Shown here: piece after piece, positions 25,613 to 35,025 of the stretch
Position numbering within the stretch: the stretch's first letter is position 1
Layout of the letters: the number at the start of each line of letters is the position of its first letter
NCBI RefSeq assembly: GCF_015291725.1
Contig: NZ_CP030038.1
Location: 1,601,001-1,665,000 of the forward strand
Source: Bradyrhizobium sp. CCBAU 51765
GTDB lineage: Bacteria > Pseudomonadota > Alphaproteobacteria > Rhizobiales > Xanthobacteraceae
Direction: 5' to 3'
Length of the DNA stretch: 64,000 nucleotides
Position numbers and translations under genes: made by a program
The notes under the pieces: generated by a model
The model's database searches: none
What the model was told of the DNA's origin: nothing
Seen by the model: the letters and a program-made list of their open reading frames with translations, nothing else

Positions 25613-26833
25613 CCTCTCCCGCAAGCGAGAGCTTTGCATATTCGCGAATCTGCGATTCCCTAGACCGCTGAGGGAGGACGGGAATGGCCTATCGACAGGT
25701 TGGACAACCGAGCTTTGCGGACGCGCTGGTGTCGCGACGGGGAAAAGGCAATCCGGTGCTGAGACGGATTGGGGACTTGGTCGATTGGGCAGCGGTAGGG
25801 GGCGTGCTAGGCGGTCTGCCGGAACCGGAGCGTGGGGCGCCGGCCTATCCGCGGCTGGTGATGTTCAAGGCGCTGTTGCTGCAGCAATGGTACGGGCTGT
25901 CCGATCCGGAGCTTGAAGAGGCGCTTGATGACCGCGCCTCATTCCGCGATTTCTGCGGCTTTGTGCTCGGCGATGAGACACCCGATCACGCCACGATCTG
26001 GCGCTTCCGCGACAGTTTGCAGCGGGCCGGCCTGGACGAGAGGCTGTTCGGTGAGATCCTGCGCCAGATCGATGCGCATGGGCTGGTGGTGCGGCGGGGT
26101 ACACTAATCGACGCGAGCCTGATCCCGGCGGCGGTGAAGCCGCCGAAGCCACCAGAGGAGCCGCAGCCCCCCGGCCCGGACGGTCGGGCGCCGAGCAAAC
26201 TGGTCAACAGCAAGCGCGATCCGGATGCGCGATGGACCAAGAAGGGCGGCAAACGATACTTCGGCTACAAGGCCCATGTTGGCATCGACCAGGGCTCGGC
26301 AATCATCCGCCGCAGCAAGCTGACCGATGCTGCGGTCAACGATACGGTGCCCGCCGACGAGTTGGTCTGTGGTGATGAGAAGGCGGTCTATGCCGACCAG
26401 GCCTATGACAAGCACGAGCGCCGTAGCGGCCTGCGCGCGCGAGGCATCAAGCCGCGGCTGATGTTCCGGCCCAACAAGCATCATCCGCTGACCGCGCGGC
26501 AGAAGCGCTTCAACGGTGCCGTGGGAAAGCGCCGCGCACCGGTCGAGCAGGTCTTCGCGCGCCTCAAGGGCAGCTACCGCTGGGCGCGCGCCCGCTATCT
26601 GGGCTGGGCGCGCAACCAGACGCATCTGCGCCTGATCTGCCTGGCAATGAATCTCAAACGATGGGTGGCGTTGTCTCCTGCGGGAGTTGCCGCATGACCG
26701 CCCAACCCAATCAGTCGACCACGAAAGCGCAAACCTTCGATGCCGCCGACGTCCAACGCTACGCAAAAAACGCCCAACAGCGGCAATCACTCCCCCGCGT
26801 CCAATTAAGCAAAGCTCTCGCAAGCGGGAGAGG
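25613..26833. mobile_element. IS5-family insertion sequence, apparently intact
   Basis: About 1.22 kb bounded by 25-bp terminal inverted repeats: 25613-25637 (CCTCTCCCGC at the outer end) and 26809-26833, differing only at two central bases. It encloses one full-length transposase gene. No target-site duplication is obvious by eye at these ends, so the exact boundary could shift by a few bases. The right end lies 7 bp from the T-tract side of the ctrA terminator; the left end is 96 bp upstream of the DUF350 operon. Confidence 0.88.
25684..26697 (+). CDS. IS5-family DDE transposase
   Basis: 337 residues in a single frame. N-terminal domain (QVGQPSFADALV, YPRLVMFKALLLQQWYGLSDPELEEAL, DFCGFVLGDETPDHATIWRFR) and a DDE core with D143 (LIDASLI), D238 (VYADQAYD) and E288 (APVEQVFARLK); the YREK-like region reads EQVFARLKGSYRWARAR. 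All three catalytic residues and the terminal repeats are present, so the element may still be mobile. Starts with a GGGAGGACGGGA ribosome-binding region. Transcribed away from the DUF350 operon. Confidence 0.92.
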   Translation: MAYRQVGQPSFADALVSRRGKGNPVLRRIGDLVDWAAVGGVLGGLPEPERGAPAYPRLVMFKALLLQQWYGLSDPELEEALDDRASFRDFCGFVLGDETPDHATIWRFRDSLQRAGLDERLFGEILRQIDAHGLVVRRGTLIDASLIPAAVKPPKPPEEPQPPGPDGRAPSKLVNSKRDPDARWTKKGGKRYFGYKAHVGIDQGSAIIRRSKLTDAAVNDTVPADELVCGDEKAVYADQAYDKHERRSGLRARGIKPRLMFRPNKHHPLTARQKRFNGAVGKRRAPVEQVFARLKGSYRWARARYLGWARNQTHLRLICLAMNLKRWVALSPAGVAA

Positions 26834-26840
26834 GAGAGGC

Positions 26841-26874
26841 AAAAAACAAAAACCCCGCCATTCGCGGCGGGGTC
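26841..26874 (-). terminator. Rho-independent terminator of ctrA
   Basis: On the minus strand: ACCCCGCC, a short loop (GCGAAT), GGCGGGGT, then TTTTGTTTTTT. Classical stem plus T-tract, 47 bp after the ctrA stop. The IS right end lies just beyond the T-tract. Confidence 0.88.
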
Positions 26875-26921
26875 CAGGCTGGGAGGAGCGAGCCCGGAGG
26901 CTCGCGACGTAACCCAGGGGA

Positions 26922-27623
<702 letters not shown>

Positions 27624-28024
27624 GCCAGTTCCCCATAGTCGCCGCTCCTGGGCGTCAGGTCGGCCGCATTCGCGGCACTCAACAAAACGCCTTTGAACAA
27701 CTGATTCGGATCCTGACGACAGATGGTTAACAAACTCTGATTCTGGAACGCAAGTCCCCACGGTGCAATTTTTGCCGAATCGCCCTAAGGTCTTGCGTAT
27801 GAAGCAGCTTTCGTTACCCGATTCCGTTCAAGCTCCACTTTAAGAGACGGGCCTAACCGACTCCCGCGACTCAGCCTTCTTCTGAAGGGGAGTCACGCTC
27901 AGTCACAAAGACAGTGACGCAATGATTAATGATGCGGGTAAACACGAGGTTAAGCGCCGTTCAGAAATGTGGCGAAACTTAAGGCTTTCACCGTGATGCC
28001 CCGGATGACGAAGGCGACCACCTT
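27624..28024. promoter_or_regulatory. Divergent ctrA-fliI intergenic region with CtrA-box candidates
   Basis: 401 bp without a gene. On the minus strand TTAACCAT at 27723-27730 (about 100 bp before ctrA) matches the CtrA half-site seen in alphaproteobacteria. On the plus strand TAAA-N7-TTAA at 27939-27953 is one base off the TTAA-N7-TTAA full site and lies 72 bp before fliI, a gene class under CtrA control in Caulobacter. The matches are read directly; binding is inferred. Confidence 0.5.
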
Positions 28025-29350
28025 ATGAAGGCTCTTGCCGAACAGATCGGCGACATCGACGGCGTCAACATTTATGGCCGCGTGGTCGGCGTGCGCGGCC
28101 TGATGGTCGAGGTGGCCGGTCCGATTCACGCAATGTCGGTCGGCGCACGGCTCGTGATCGAGACCGGCGCCAACCGCACCATTCCCTGTGAGGTGATCGG
28201 CTTCTCCGGCAACAATGCCGTCGTGATGCCGTTCGCCGGCCTCGACGGCGTGCGCCGCGGCTGCAAGGCGGTCATTGCCAATGCCGCCAATCAGGTGCGG
28301 CCGTCCGCAGCCTGGCTCGGCCGCGTCGTCAACGCGCTGGGCGAGCCGATCGACGGCAAGGGGCCGCTGCCGCAGGGCTCTTCGCCGATGCCGTTCCGCA
28401 ATACGCCGCCGCCGGCGCATTCGCGCAAGCGCGTCGGCGCGCCGCTCGATCTCGGCGTGCGCGCGATGAACACCTTCCTCACCTGCTGCCGCGGCCAGCG
28501 CATGGGCATCTTCGCGGGGTCCGGCGTCGGCAAGTCGGTGCTGCTCTCGATGCTCGCGCGCAACGTCGATGCCGCTGTCAGCGTCATCGGGCTGATCGGC
28601 GAACGCGGGCGCGAGGTTCAGGAATTCCTGCAGGACGATCTCGGCGAGGAGGGCCTCGCGCGTTCGGTCGTGGTGGTCGCCACCTCCGACGAGCCCGCGC
28701 TGATGCGCCGCCAGGCGGCGTATCTGACGCTCGCGATCGCCGAATATTTTCGCGACGAGGACAAGGACGTGCTCTGCCTGATGGACTCGGTGACGCGCTT
28801 TGCCATGGCCCAGCGCGAGATCGGCCTGTCCGCCGGCGAGCCGCCGACAGCCAAGGGCTATACGCCGACCGTCTTCACCGAGTTGCCGAAGCTCCTGGAG
28901 CGGGCCGGGCCGGGCCTCGGGGAGGGCGCCATCACCGCGATCTTCACGGTGCTGGTCGACGGCGACGACCATAATGAGCCGATCGCGGATGCGGTCCGCG
29001 GCATCCTCGACGGCCACATCGTGATGCAGCGCTCGATCGCCGAGCGCGGCCGTTACCCCGCGATCAACATCCTCAAATCCGTCTCGCGCACCATGCCGAA
29101 ATCGGCGGATCCGCAGTTCTGGCCCGTCATCCAGCGGGCACGCCAGGTGATGGCGACCTACGCCGACATGGAGGAATTGATCCGGCTCGGCGCCTACCGC
29201 GCCGGCTCCAGCCCCGAGGTCGACGAGGCGATCCGGCTGAACGAGCCGCTGGAGGCCTTCCTGCGCCAGCGCAAGGACGAGAATGCATCCCTGGCGGACG
29301 GCTACCGCCAATTGGCGCAGATCCTCGGCAATTTGGAAACGGAACGCTAA
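28025..29350 (+). CDS. fliI: Flagellar export ATPase FliI
   Basis: 441 residues, similar to F1-ATPase beta. Walker A GSGVGKS at residues 165-171, Walker [13 protein letters not shown], and conserved [29 protein letters not shown] and [17 protein letters not shown] motifs. FliI energises the flagellar type III export apparatus. The start is supported by GAAGG upstream. It leads a fliI-fliJ pair divergent from ctrA. Confidence 0.96.
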   Translation: MKALAEQIGDIDGVNIYGRVVGVRGLMVEVAGPIHAMSVGARLVIETGANRTIPCEVIGFSGNNAVVMPFAGLDGVRRGCKAVIANAANQVRPSAAWLGRVVNALGEPIDGKGPLPQGSSPMPFRNTPPPAHSRKRVGAPLDLGVRAMNTFLTCCRGQRMGIFAGSGVGKSVLLSMLARNVDAAVSVIGLIGERGREVQEFLQDDLGEEGLARSVVVVATSDEPALMRRQAAYLTLAIAEYFRDEDKDVLCLMDSVTRFAMAQREIGLSAGEPPTAKGYTPTVFTELPKLLERAGPGLGEGAITAIFTVLVDGDDHNEPIADAVRGILDGHIVMQRSIAERGRYPAINILKSVSRTMPKSADPQFWPVIQRARQVMATYADMEELIRLGAYRAGSSPEVDEAIRLNEPLEAFLRQRKDENASLADGYRQLAQILGNLETER

Positions 29351-29471
29351 CTTTGTCAGGTCATCATCCGTTCCCACAGAGTAGCAGAGCCGGTCTTGGC
29401 CTCAATCGGGCCTGGGAGGCGACCGGTGCCGTCCCACGCGCAGCGGGCGGACTTCTGGGGAGTACGAGTCG

Positions 29472-29891
29472 ATGAAGTCACGAGATACGCTTATCCGCCT
29501 GAAAAAGTTTCAGGTCGACGAGAAGCGCCGCCGGGTCACCCAGATCGAGACCATGATCGCCGATTTCCAGCGGATGTCGGTCGATCTCGAACGCGAGATC
29601 CAGACCGAGCAGGAGCGTGCCGGGATCAACGATCCCTCGCACTTCGCCTATCCGACCTATGCCAAGGCCGCGATCCAGCGCCGCGAGAACCTGACCCGTT
29701 CAGCCGATGAGCTGAAGGGCCAGCTCGACGAAGCCAAGGCCGCATTAGCCGAGGCTTTCGAAGAGTTGAAGAAGGTCGAGCTCCTCGACGAGCGCGACCA
29801 GGCCCGCGAGCGCGCTGAGGAAAACGCCCGAGAGCAGGCCGACCTCGACAGCATCGGCCTGATGCGGGCCCGCATCGGCGCGGTAGCCTGA
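29472..29891 (+). CDS. fliJ: Flagellar export chaperone FliJ
   Basis: 139 residues, almost entirely coiled coil (LIRLKKFQVDEKRRRVTQIE, LDEAKAALAEAFEELKKVE), the FliJ pattern of a two-helix antiparallel rod resembling the F1 gamma subunit. It binds the FliI ring and FlhA. 121 bp after fliI on the same strand, followed by a terminator. Confidence 0.88.
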   Translation: MKSRDTLIRLKKFQVDEKRRRVTQIETMIADFQRMSVDLEREIQTEQERAGINDPSHFAYPTYAKAAIQRRENLTRSADELKGQLDEAKAALAEAFEELKKVELLDERDQARERAEENAREQADLDSIGLMRARIGAVA

Positions 29892-29925
29892 GCCGGCCGG
29901 CAGCCAGACCACGTTGGAATTTGCC

Positions 29926-29954
29926 AAACCCGGACCCGCAAGGTCCGGGTTTTC
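29926..29954 (+). terminator. Terminator after fliJ
   Basis: Perfect 11-bp arms AAACCCGGACC (29926-29936) and GGTCCGGGTTT (29942-29952) with a 5-nt loop, the second arm running into TTTT. Confidence 0.88.
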
Positions 29955-30051
29955 GTATGTGCTGTCCACAGCGGGGCACCGCGCCCCTTGGTGGTCGGCT
30001 TTGCCGCGCGCTATGGTGGTGGGAATGAATGCTGTGCCAGCGACGGCGGTG

Positions 30052-30178
30052 CCCACTTCTCCCTTGGGAGAGGTCGGTGCGGAGCGCCGGGTGAGGGGTG
30101 ACGGTCCCCCGTTTGCCCCGCGCCCCCTCACCCGATTTGCTGCGCAAATCGACCTCTCCCCGGTGGGGAGAGGTGAAA
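30052..30178. repeat. Mosaic intergenic repeat before the ECF sigma gene
   Basis: GC-rich imperfect inverted repeat: CTTCTCCCTTGGGAGAGG at the left, CCTCTCCCCGGTGGGGAGAGG at the right, with GGGTGAGGGG and CCCCTCACCC arms between. Such CTCTCCCC/GGGGAGAGGTGA modules are dispersed in Bradyrhizobium and other alphaproteobacteria. It fills most of the 318-bp gap from fliJ to the sigma gene, so the promoter of the sigma gene must lie within or right beside it. Confidence 0.75.
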
Positions 30179-30209
30179 GGAAGCGGCAGGCCGCGTGTCG
30201 GGGGGCTGA

Positions 30210-30755
30210 ATGCTGACGCCAGCGGAGCTGGTCGAGTTGATCGAGGCGGTGGCGAAGGGCGATCAGGCCGCATTCGAGCGCCTCTACGCTGCCACGCGCG
30301 CGAAACTCTATGGCGTCGTGCTCCGTATCTTGCGCCGACAGGATCTCGCAGAGGAGGTCATCCAGGAGACCTACGTCAAGATCTGGAACAGCGCCGGCCA
30401 GTTCAATTCGGCCTTGTCGTCGCCGATCACGTGGATGGCCTCGATCGCGCGCAACCGTGCAATCGACATCGTGCGCAAGAAGTCGGAAGTCTCCATCGAG
30501 GAAGAGCCTCAGGCGATGGAGGTCGCGGCCGAGAGTCCCGATCCGCTGGCGCGCCGCGAGATGACCGAGGAGCTGAAGCGGCTCCTGGAATGTATCGGCC
30601 GGCTCGAGCCGGACCGCCAGAGGCTCGTGCTTCTCGCCTATTACAACGGCTGGAGCCGCGAGCAATTGGCGGAGAAATTCGCCGCGCCCGTCAACACGGT
30701 GAAGACGTGGCTCCGGCGCAGCATGCTGGATATTCGGGAGTGCCTCGGGCTGTGA
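30210..30755 (+). CDS. ECF RNA polymerase sigma factor, SigK-like
   Basis: 181 residues. Region 2: FERLYAATRAKLYGVVLRILRRQDLAEEVIQETYVKIW and TWMASIARNRAIDIVRKK; region 4: LLECIGRLEPDRQRLVLLAYYNGWSREQLAEKFAAPVNTVKTWLRR. The next gene encodes an RskA-type anti-sigma factor, the usual partner of this ECF group, which often responds to oxidative or envelope stress. Genes typical of the regulon were not recognised nearby. The ATG at 30210 has GGGGGG upstream. Confidence 0.93.
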   Translation: MLTPAELVELIEAVAKGDQAAFERLYAATRAKLYGVVLRILRRQDLAEEVIQETYVKIWNSAGQFNSALSSPITWMASIARNRAIDIVRKKSEVSIEEEPQAMEVAAESPDPLARREMTEELKRLLECIGRLEPDRQRLVLLAYYNGWSREQLAEKFAAPVNTVKTWLRRSMLDIRECLGL

Positions 30756-30791
30756 TGGCCTGATGATGAGGATGGTTCTGGACCGCAATTG

Positions 30792-31850
30792 ATGGCCTAC
30801 ACGGAGGATCATATCGCGCTCGCCGCGGAATACGCGCTCGGTACGCTCGACGCCGATGAGCGTGCGCAGGTCGAGGCCATGATGGCGGAGGACGAGGCGT
30901 TCGCCGATATCGTGCGGTCCTGGTCCTATCGACTTGGCGCGCTTAACCAGATGGTCGGCTCGGTCGAGCCGCGTCCGGTCGTGTGGGAGAACATCAAGTC
31001 CGAAATCGCGCGCACCGCGCTTGCGCAGGAGCCGCCTGCACCTGCCGAAGCTTCGCCGCCGCCTGCGCCCATGCCGGACTTGCCCGCGGAGGAAGTTGCG
31101 ACGTTGGAATCTTCCGCGGAGAACGGGCCCCCGCAGACATCGCATCCCGCCGCGGAGCAGCCCGGGTCGTCGCGCCCCGAACCCGATGCCATCCCGGACA
31201 TCGCGCCGCAATTCATTCCGCAGGTCCATGCTCCGGATATCAATGTTTTGCGCGCACAGCTGGCGCCGGTCGTCGATGGTGACGTGATCCGCCTCGAGGG
31301 GCGCGCGAAGCGCTGGCGCAACATTGCATCCGCCGTCGGCGCGCTCGCGGCCGCGCTGCTCGTGACGCTGTCGCTTCAGATATTCCTGCCTGATGCGCTG
31401 CCGGGCGTCTTGCGTCCTCCGCCACGCATCCAGACGGTGGAGGTGAAGGCCCCGGCCGCGCCGCTCGCCGCCTCGGCGCAATATGTCGCGCTGCTGCAGG
31501 GCCAGGACGGCGGTCCCGCCTTCATCCTCACCATCGACGGCGCGACGCGGAATTTCACGGTGCGGAAAGTCGGCGCGACGCCGGAGCCCGGCAAGAGTTT
31601 CGAGCTCTGGCTGATCTCGGACAAGCTGCCGCGGCCGCGCTCGCTCGGCGTGATCGGCGCCAGTGATTTTACCGCGCGTCCGCTGCTCGCCTCCTATGAT
31701 GCCGAGGTCGTCAACGGCGCCACCTTCGCCGTCACCGTCGAACAGGCCGGTGGCTCGCCGAACGGCCAGCCCACATCGGCGCCGGTGTTTTCCGGCAAGC
31801 TGATCGAGACCGTGCCGCCCACGCAGCCGCAGGCGCCCGCAAAGAAATAA
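30792..31850 (+). CDS. RskA-family transmembrane anti-sigma factor
   Basis: 352 residues from the ATG at 30792. The N-terminal sigma-binding domain reads HIALAAEYALGTLDADERAQVE and VRSWSYRLGAL; a Pro/Ala/Glu linker (about 75-150) leads to a single transmembrane helix (NIASAVGALAAALLVTLSLQIFL) and a C-terminal RskA domain in the periplasm (YVALLQGQDGGPAFILTID, TPEPGKSFELWLISDKLPRPRSLGVIG). It should hold the sigma factor at the membrane until a signal triggers release. The linker is unusually long. Confidence 0.9.
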   Translation: MAYTEDHIALAAEYALGTLDADERAQVEAMMAEDEAFADIVRSWSYRLGALNQMVGSVEPRPVVWENIKSEIARTALAQEPPAPAEASPPPAPMPDLPAEEVATLESSAENGPPQTSHPAAEQPGSSRPEPDAIPDIAPQFIPQVHAPDINVLRAQLAPVVDGDVIRLEGRAKRWRNIASAVGALAAALLVTLSLQIFLPDALPGVLRPPPRIQTVEVKAPAAPLAASAQYVALLQGQDGGPAFILTIDGATRNFTVRKVGATPEPGKSFELWLISDKLPRPRSLGVIGASDFTARPLLASYDAEVVNGATFAVTVEQAGGSPNGQPTSAPVFSGKLIETVPPTQPQAPAKK

Positions 31851-31867
31851 GCATCGCAGCATCGTAG

Positions 31868-31892
31868 CCGGATGGAGCCGCGCTCCATCCGG
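31868..31892 (+). terminator. Hairpin after the anti-sigma gene
   Basis: Perfect 11-bp arms CCGGATGGAGC (31868-31878) and GCTCCATCCGG (31882-31892) with a 3-nt loop. No T-tract follows, so it may be a transcript-stabilising hairpin or a small repeat rather than a true terminator. Confidence 0.5.
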
Positions 31893-32047
31893 GTTGGAAG
31901 GGCGCGCCTTGTCGCCGCGGTCCATCCGGTCGTCGCATTTCGACAAGCCCGGCCAAATCCGCCCCCGATTTTGAACCTCCCCGCAAGCCGCGGCGTCAAA
32001 TCCCCGGAATTTCAAGTCGGCGATGCCGGAGAGGGCGAGAGAATCAG

Positions 32048-33007
32048 ATGGATGCAGCGAGAACGCCGGGCATCTTCCTTCACCAATATGCGGGGCTGCC
32101 GCACGGCCCGGCGTTCGAAGACTGGCGCGGGCGGGCCTTCGGTCGCTGCGGCCTCGAGATTGGGCCGAGCCAGGGCGACAGCATCGATTGCCGGCTCCAG
32201 GTCAGCGTCATCGACAACATCGTGCTCGCCATTCCGGAAGGCGCCTCCGCGCAATATTCCCGTACGCAGAGCCACCTCGCCGACGGCAGCGACGACCTCG
32301 TCCTGATCGCGGCGCATGCGGGGCTCGTCCGCGTCGGACAGAATGGGCATACCGTGGAGCTCACGCCTGCCCAGATGGTGCTCGTCGACATGAGCATCAC
32401 CGGCACCGTCGGCCACACCGACGAAGACCGCTTCAACACCATTCGCATGCCGCGCCGTGCGCTGCTCGACATCAATCCGCGCGCCGAGGACAAGCTCTCG
32501 CAGGTGCTCTGCGACGGCGCGGTTGCAGAGACCATCCTCCGCTACCATGCGCTCGCCGCCAACCACGCGCCGCATCTCGATGCGGTAGGCCAGCGCCTGA
32601 CGGCGCAGCATATGGTCGATCTCGTCGGTCTCCTGCTCGGCACCGATGCGGAGCATGCAAGCCGGGCACACGGCCGCGGCCAGGCGGCGGCCCGTCTCGA
32701 TCTGATGCGCGCCGACGTGATGGCCGCACTCGGCCGCAACGATCTCTGTCTGGCCGAGGTCGCGACACGCTCAGGGCTGAGCCCGCGCCAGGCACAGCGC
32801 CTGTTCGAGCAGGCCGGCACGACCTTCACCGAATTCGTGCTGGAGCAGCGCCTGCTCCATGCGCGCAAGCTGCTCGGTGATCCCCGCGCCAGGGCGCGCA
32901 AGATCAGCGACATCGCGCATTCGTCCGGCTTCTCCGATCTGTCCTATTTCAATCGCGCCTTTCGCAAGCGCTTCGGGGCGACGCCGTCGGAGCTGCGCGA
33001 GGCGTAA
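32048..33007 (+). CDS. AraC-family transcriptional regulator
   Basis: 319 residues. The C-terminal two-helix-turn-helix domain is clear: LCLAEVATRSGLSPRQAQRLFEQAGTTFTEFVLEQRL and ISDIAHSSGFSDLSYFNRAFRKRFGATPSELR. The N-terminal part resembles the AraC-binding-like/cupin ligand domain of the ToxR-like AraC subgroup. The start ATG 32048 follows a GAGAGGGCGAGAGAA purine tract. The target may be the NDH-2-like gene 115 bp downstream, which is on the same strand, but nothing in the sequence proves it. Confidence 0.88.
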   Translation: MDAARTPGIFLHQYAGLPHGPAFEDWRGRAFGRCGLEIGPSQGDSIDCRLQVSVIDNIVLAIPEGASAQYSRTQSHLADGSDDLVLIAAHAGLVRVGQNGHTVELTPAQMVLVDMSITGTVGHTDEDRFNTIRMPRRALLDINPRAEDKLSQVLCDGAVAETILRYHALAANHAPHLDAVGQRLTAQHMVDLVGLLLGTDAEHASRAHGRGQAAARLDLMRADVMAALGRNDLCLAEVATRSGLSPRQAQRLFEQAGTTFTEFVLEQRLLHARKLLGDPRARARKISDIAHSSGFSDLSYFNRAFRKRFGATPSELREA

Positions 33008-33121
33008 GTCGCGATTTCGTGCGGCGGCGCGGGCGCTGCCGCATTTGGTCGACGCCGGCTGTTGAGCTAGTGTGTCCAGGCGGGGAGACCGCAGGATCCT
33101 CTGGAAGGTGCGCAGGCGGAC

Positions 33122-34342
33122 ATGGCGCGTATCGTCGTGCTCGGTGCCGGATTTGCAGGCCTGTGGGCGGCCATCGGCGCTGCGCGCAAGCGCGACGAGA
33201 TCGGCGCGAGCGACCGCGACATCGAGATCCGTGTCATCGACCGCAACCCCTATCACAACATCCGCGTGCGCAACTACGAGGCCGATCTCGGCGAGGTCGC
33301 GCTGCCGCTGCCGCAACTGCTCGATCCGATCGGTGTCGGCCACGGCCTCGGCGAGGTCGAGGCCATCGATCCGGTACGGCGCGAGATCTCGCTCGTCACC
33401 AGCAGCGGCGAGGAGACGCTGGGCTATGATCGCCTGGTGCTGGCGCTCGGCAGCGAGGTGATGCGCCCCGACATTCCCGGCCTTGCCGCGCACGCCTTCG
33501 ACGTCGATACCTATGCCGCGGCGCTCCGCCTCGAAGAACATCTGGTTTCGCTTGGACGCAGCGCGCCGTCTCCGGAACGTTCAACGGTGGTGGTGGTCGG
33601 CGCCGGCTTCACCGGCATCGAGGTCGCAGCCGAGATGCCTGACCGGTTGGCGCGTGCGGGCATCACCGGCAGCCGCTGCATCATCCTGGTCGATCCCAAT
33701 CCAGCGGTCGGCGCCAGCATCGGTGTGCATGCGCGTCCCGTCATCGAGACAGCCCTGGCTTCGCTGGACATCGAGACGCGGCTCGGTGTGCGTGTCGTGT
33801 CGATCGAGGCCGCTGGCATGCGCCTGAACTCAGGCGAGTTCATTGCGGCGCAGACGGTGATCTGGTGTGCGGGCATGCGTGCAAGCCCGTTGGCAGCGAG
33901 CTTTCCGGGCGCACGCGATCGCCTCGGGCGCCTTCTCGTCGATCCCTTGATGCGGGTTGCGGATGTCGGCGGCGTGTTCGCGGCCGGCGACGTTGCCTCG
34001 AGCGTGATCGACGGACTGCATCCGACCGTGATGTCCTGTCAGTTCGCGCGCCCCATGGGCCGCTTCGCAGGCCACAACGTGGTGGCCGATCTCGTCGGCC
34101 TGCCGATGCTGCCGCTGCGGATCGACTGGTACGTCACCGTGCTCGATCTCGGCGGCTGGGGTGCGCTCTATACGGAGGGGTGGGATCGCGAGGTCAAGAC
34201 GACCGGCGCGGCAGCAAAGGCCACCAAGCAGATCATCAACTGCAAGCGCATCTACCCGCCGATGAGCGGCAGCAAGGACGATCTGTTCGCGGCGGCAGCG
34301 CCGACGGTGCAGGCGCCGCCGCCGACATATGGCGGGCGGTGA
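33122..34342 (+). CDS. NDH-2-like NAD(P)/FAD-dependent oxidoreductase
   Basis: 406 residues. FAD-binding GAGFAGLWAA at the N-terminus, NAD(P)-binding VVVVGAGFTGIEVAAEM in the middle, VIWCAGMRAS and a second FAD contact DVGGVFAAGDVA. These are the landmarks of type II NADH dehydrogenase-like flavoproteins, which oxidise NADH without proton pumping. The C-terminus has only modest hydrophobic stretches, so membrane association is uncertain. A perfect hairpin follows. Confidence 0.85.
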   Translation: MARIVVLGAGFAGLWAAIGAARKRDEIGASDRDIEIRVIDRNPYHNIRVRNYEADLGEVALPLPQLLDPIGVGHGLGEVEAIDPVRREISLVTSSGEETLGYDRLVLALGSEVMRPDIPGLAAHAFDVDTYAAALRLEEHLVSLGRSAPSPERSTVVVVGAGFTGIEVAAEMPDRLARAGITGSRCIILVDPNPAVGASIGVHARPVIETALASLDIETRLGVRVVSIEAAGMRLNSGEFIAAQTVIWCAGMRASPLAASFPGARDRLGRLLVDPLMRVADVGGVFAAGDVASSVIDGLHPTVMSCQFARPMGRFAGHNVVADLVGLPMLPLRIDWYVTVLDLGGWGALYTEGWDREVKTTGAAAKATKQIINCKRIYPPMSGSKDDLFAAAAPTVQAPPPTYGGR

Positions 34343-34405
34343 TAATCTGATTGATGCTGGTTGGAGGACGTCGGCTGAGCGTGTCGCAAGGTACCCCAGA
34401 CATGA

Positions 34406-34434
34406 GAAAGCGCCCGTGGGGGGCGGGCGCTTTC
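34406..34434. terminator. Bidirectional hairpin terminator candidate
   Basis: Perfect 11-bp arms GAAAGCGCCCG (34406-34416) and CGGGCGCTTTC (34424-34434), 7-nt loop, between a plus-strand flavoprotein gene and a minus-strand small gene that converge. T content at the stem base is low on both strands. Confidence 0.65.
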
Positions 34435-34530
34435 CGTAGTCGACTTGGGGTTGGGGTCGTCTACATATCCACGTGGCGACTTTGGGGGGCTGGTAAAGAG
34501 CCGCGTGAATTCCTGAAACTCTGGATCTCC

Positions 34531-34731
34531 TTATCGAACAAGAGATGCGTCCGAACTGGTGACAACGACCGGCTTGCCGGCCTTGATGACGCGGGCGGTC
34601 TGGGTCAAACCTTCATCCGAACCCGAACGCGCCGTAATGCCGAGGCCTGCCACCGCGATCCCCGCAACGAGGGCCACGACCACGATTTTCAAGTGGGTCG
34701 AGCGATCTGCGCTGTAGATCGAGTGGTTCAT
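34531..34731 (-). CDS. 66-aa single-pass membrane peptide
   Basis: A strong GGAGG lies 6 nt before the ATG at 34731, supporting translation. The peptide has a short hydrophilic N-terminus (SIYSADRSTHLK), one hydrophobic helix (IVVVALVAGIAVAGLGI) and a 35-residue tail with RVIKAGKPVVVTSSDAS. Similar small proteins are common in Bradyrhizobium with unknown role. An A/T-rich patch at 34897-34935 with TATAAT (minus strand, 34900-34905) might be its promoter, though no good -35 is visible at the right distance. The rest of 34732-35025 shows nothing else. Confidence 0.7.
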   Translation of the reverse strand: MNHSIYSADRSTHLKIVVVALVAGIAVAGLGITARSGSDEGLTQTARVIKAGKPVVVTSSDASLVR

Positions 34732-35025
34732 GGAAGCCTCCTGCCGCCACCTACCCGAAGTAGTCGCCAGCCAGTTCAGGCAGGTTCATGCTTCCGGTGC
34801 CCAACAACCTAGTATTGGGGGGATTCGTTCCCAAGGGGCGGTCACAAGAGCGTGATAGGACGTGAAAGGTCGCGATCGAGAACGATCCTGGATCGTACGA
34901 TTATATAATTATTTCAATGATATAGTTTGCCGATCGGGCGTCTAGGCAGCGTTTGGTCGACAAGGCGCCGGGAACTCAAAAACCATTTGCCTGTGGCTGA
35001 AAAACACACGGCTTCTTAAGGCAAA

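Noticed and set aside
26698..26912. Small plus-strand frames at the right end of the IS
   Set aside because: They run through the terminal inverted repeat and the ctrA terminator and show no protein features.
25561..26920. Phage or integrative element around the IS
   Set aside because: No integrase, attachment repeats or phage genes; only a simple IS with its transposase. The tRNA-Val at 12.1 kb also shows no adjacent integrase or repeated 3' end.
29745..32015. 756-codon minus-strand open frame
   Set aside because: Antisense to fliJ, the sigma factor and the anti-sigma gene; runs through a terminator and a repeat and has no family pattern.
34977..35025. Terminator after flhA (TTTGCCT/AGGCAAA with T run)
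   Set aside because: Only 7-bp arms with a 26-nt loop; too weak to list as a feature.
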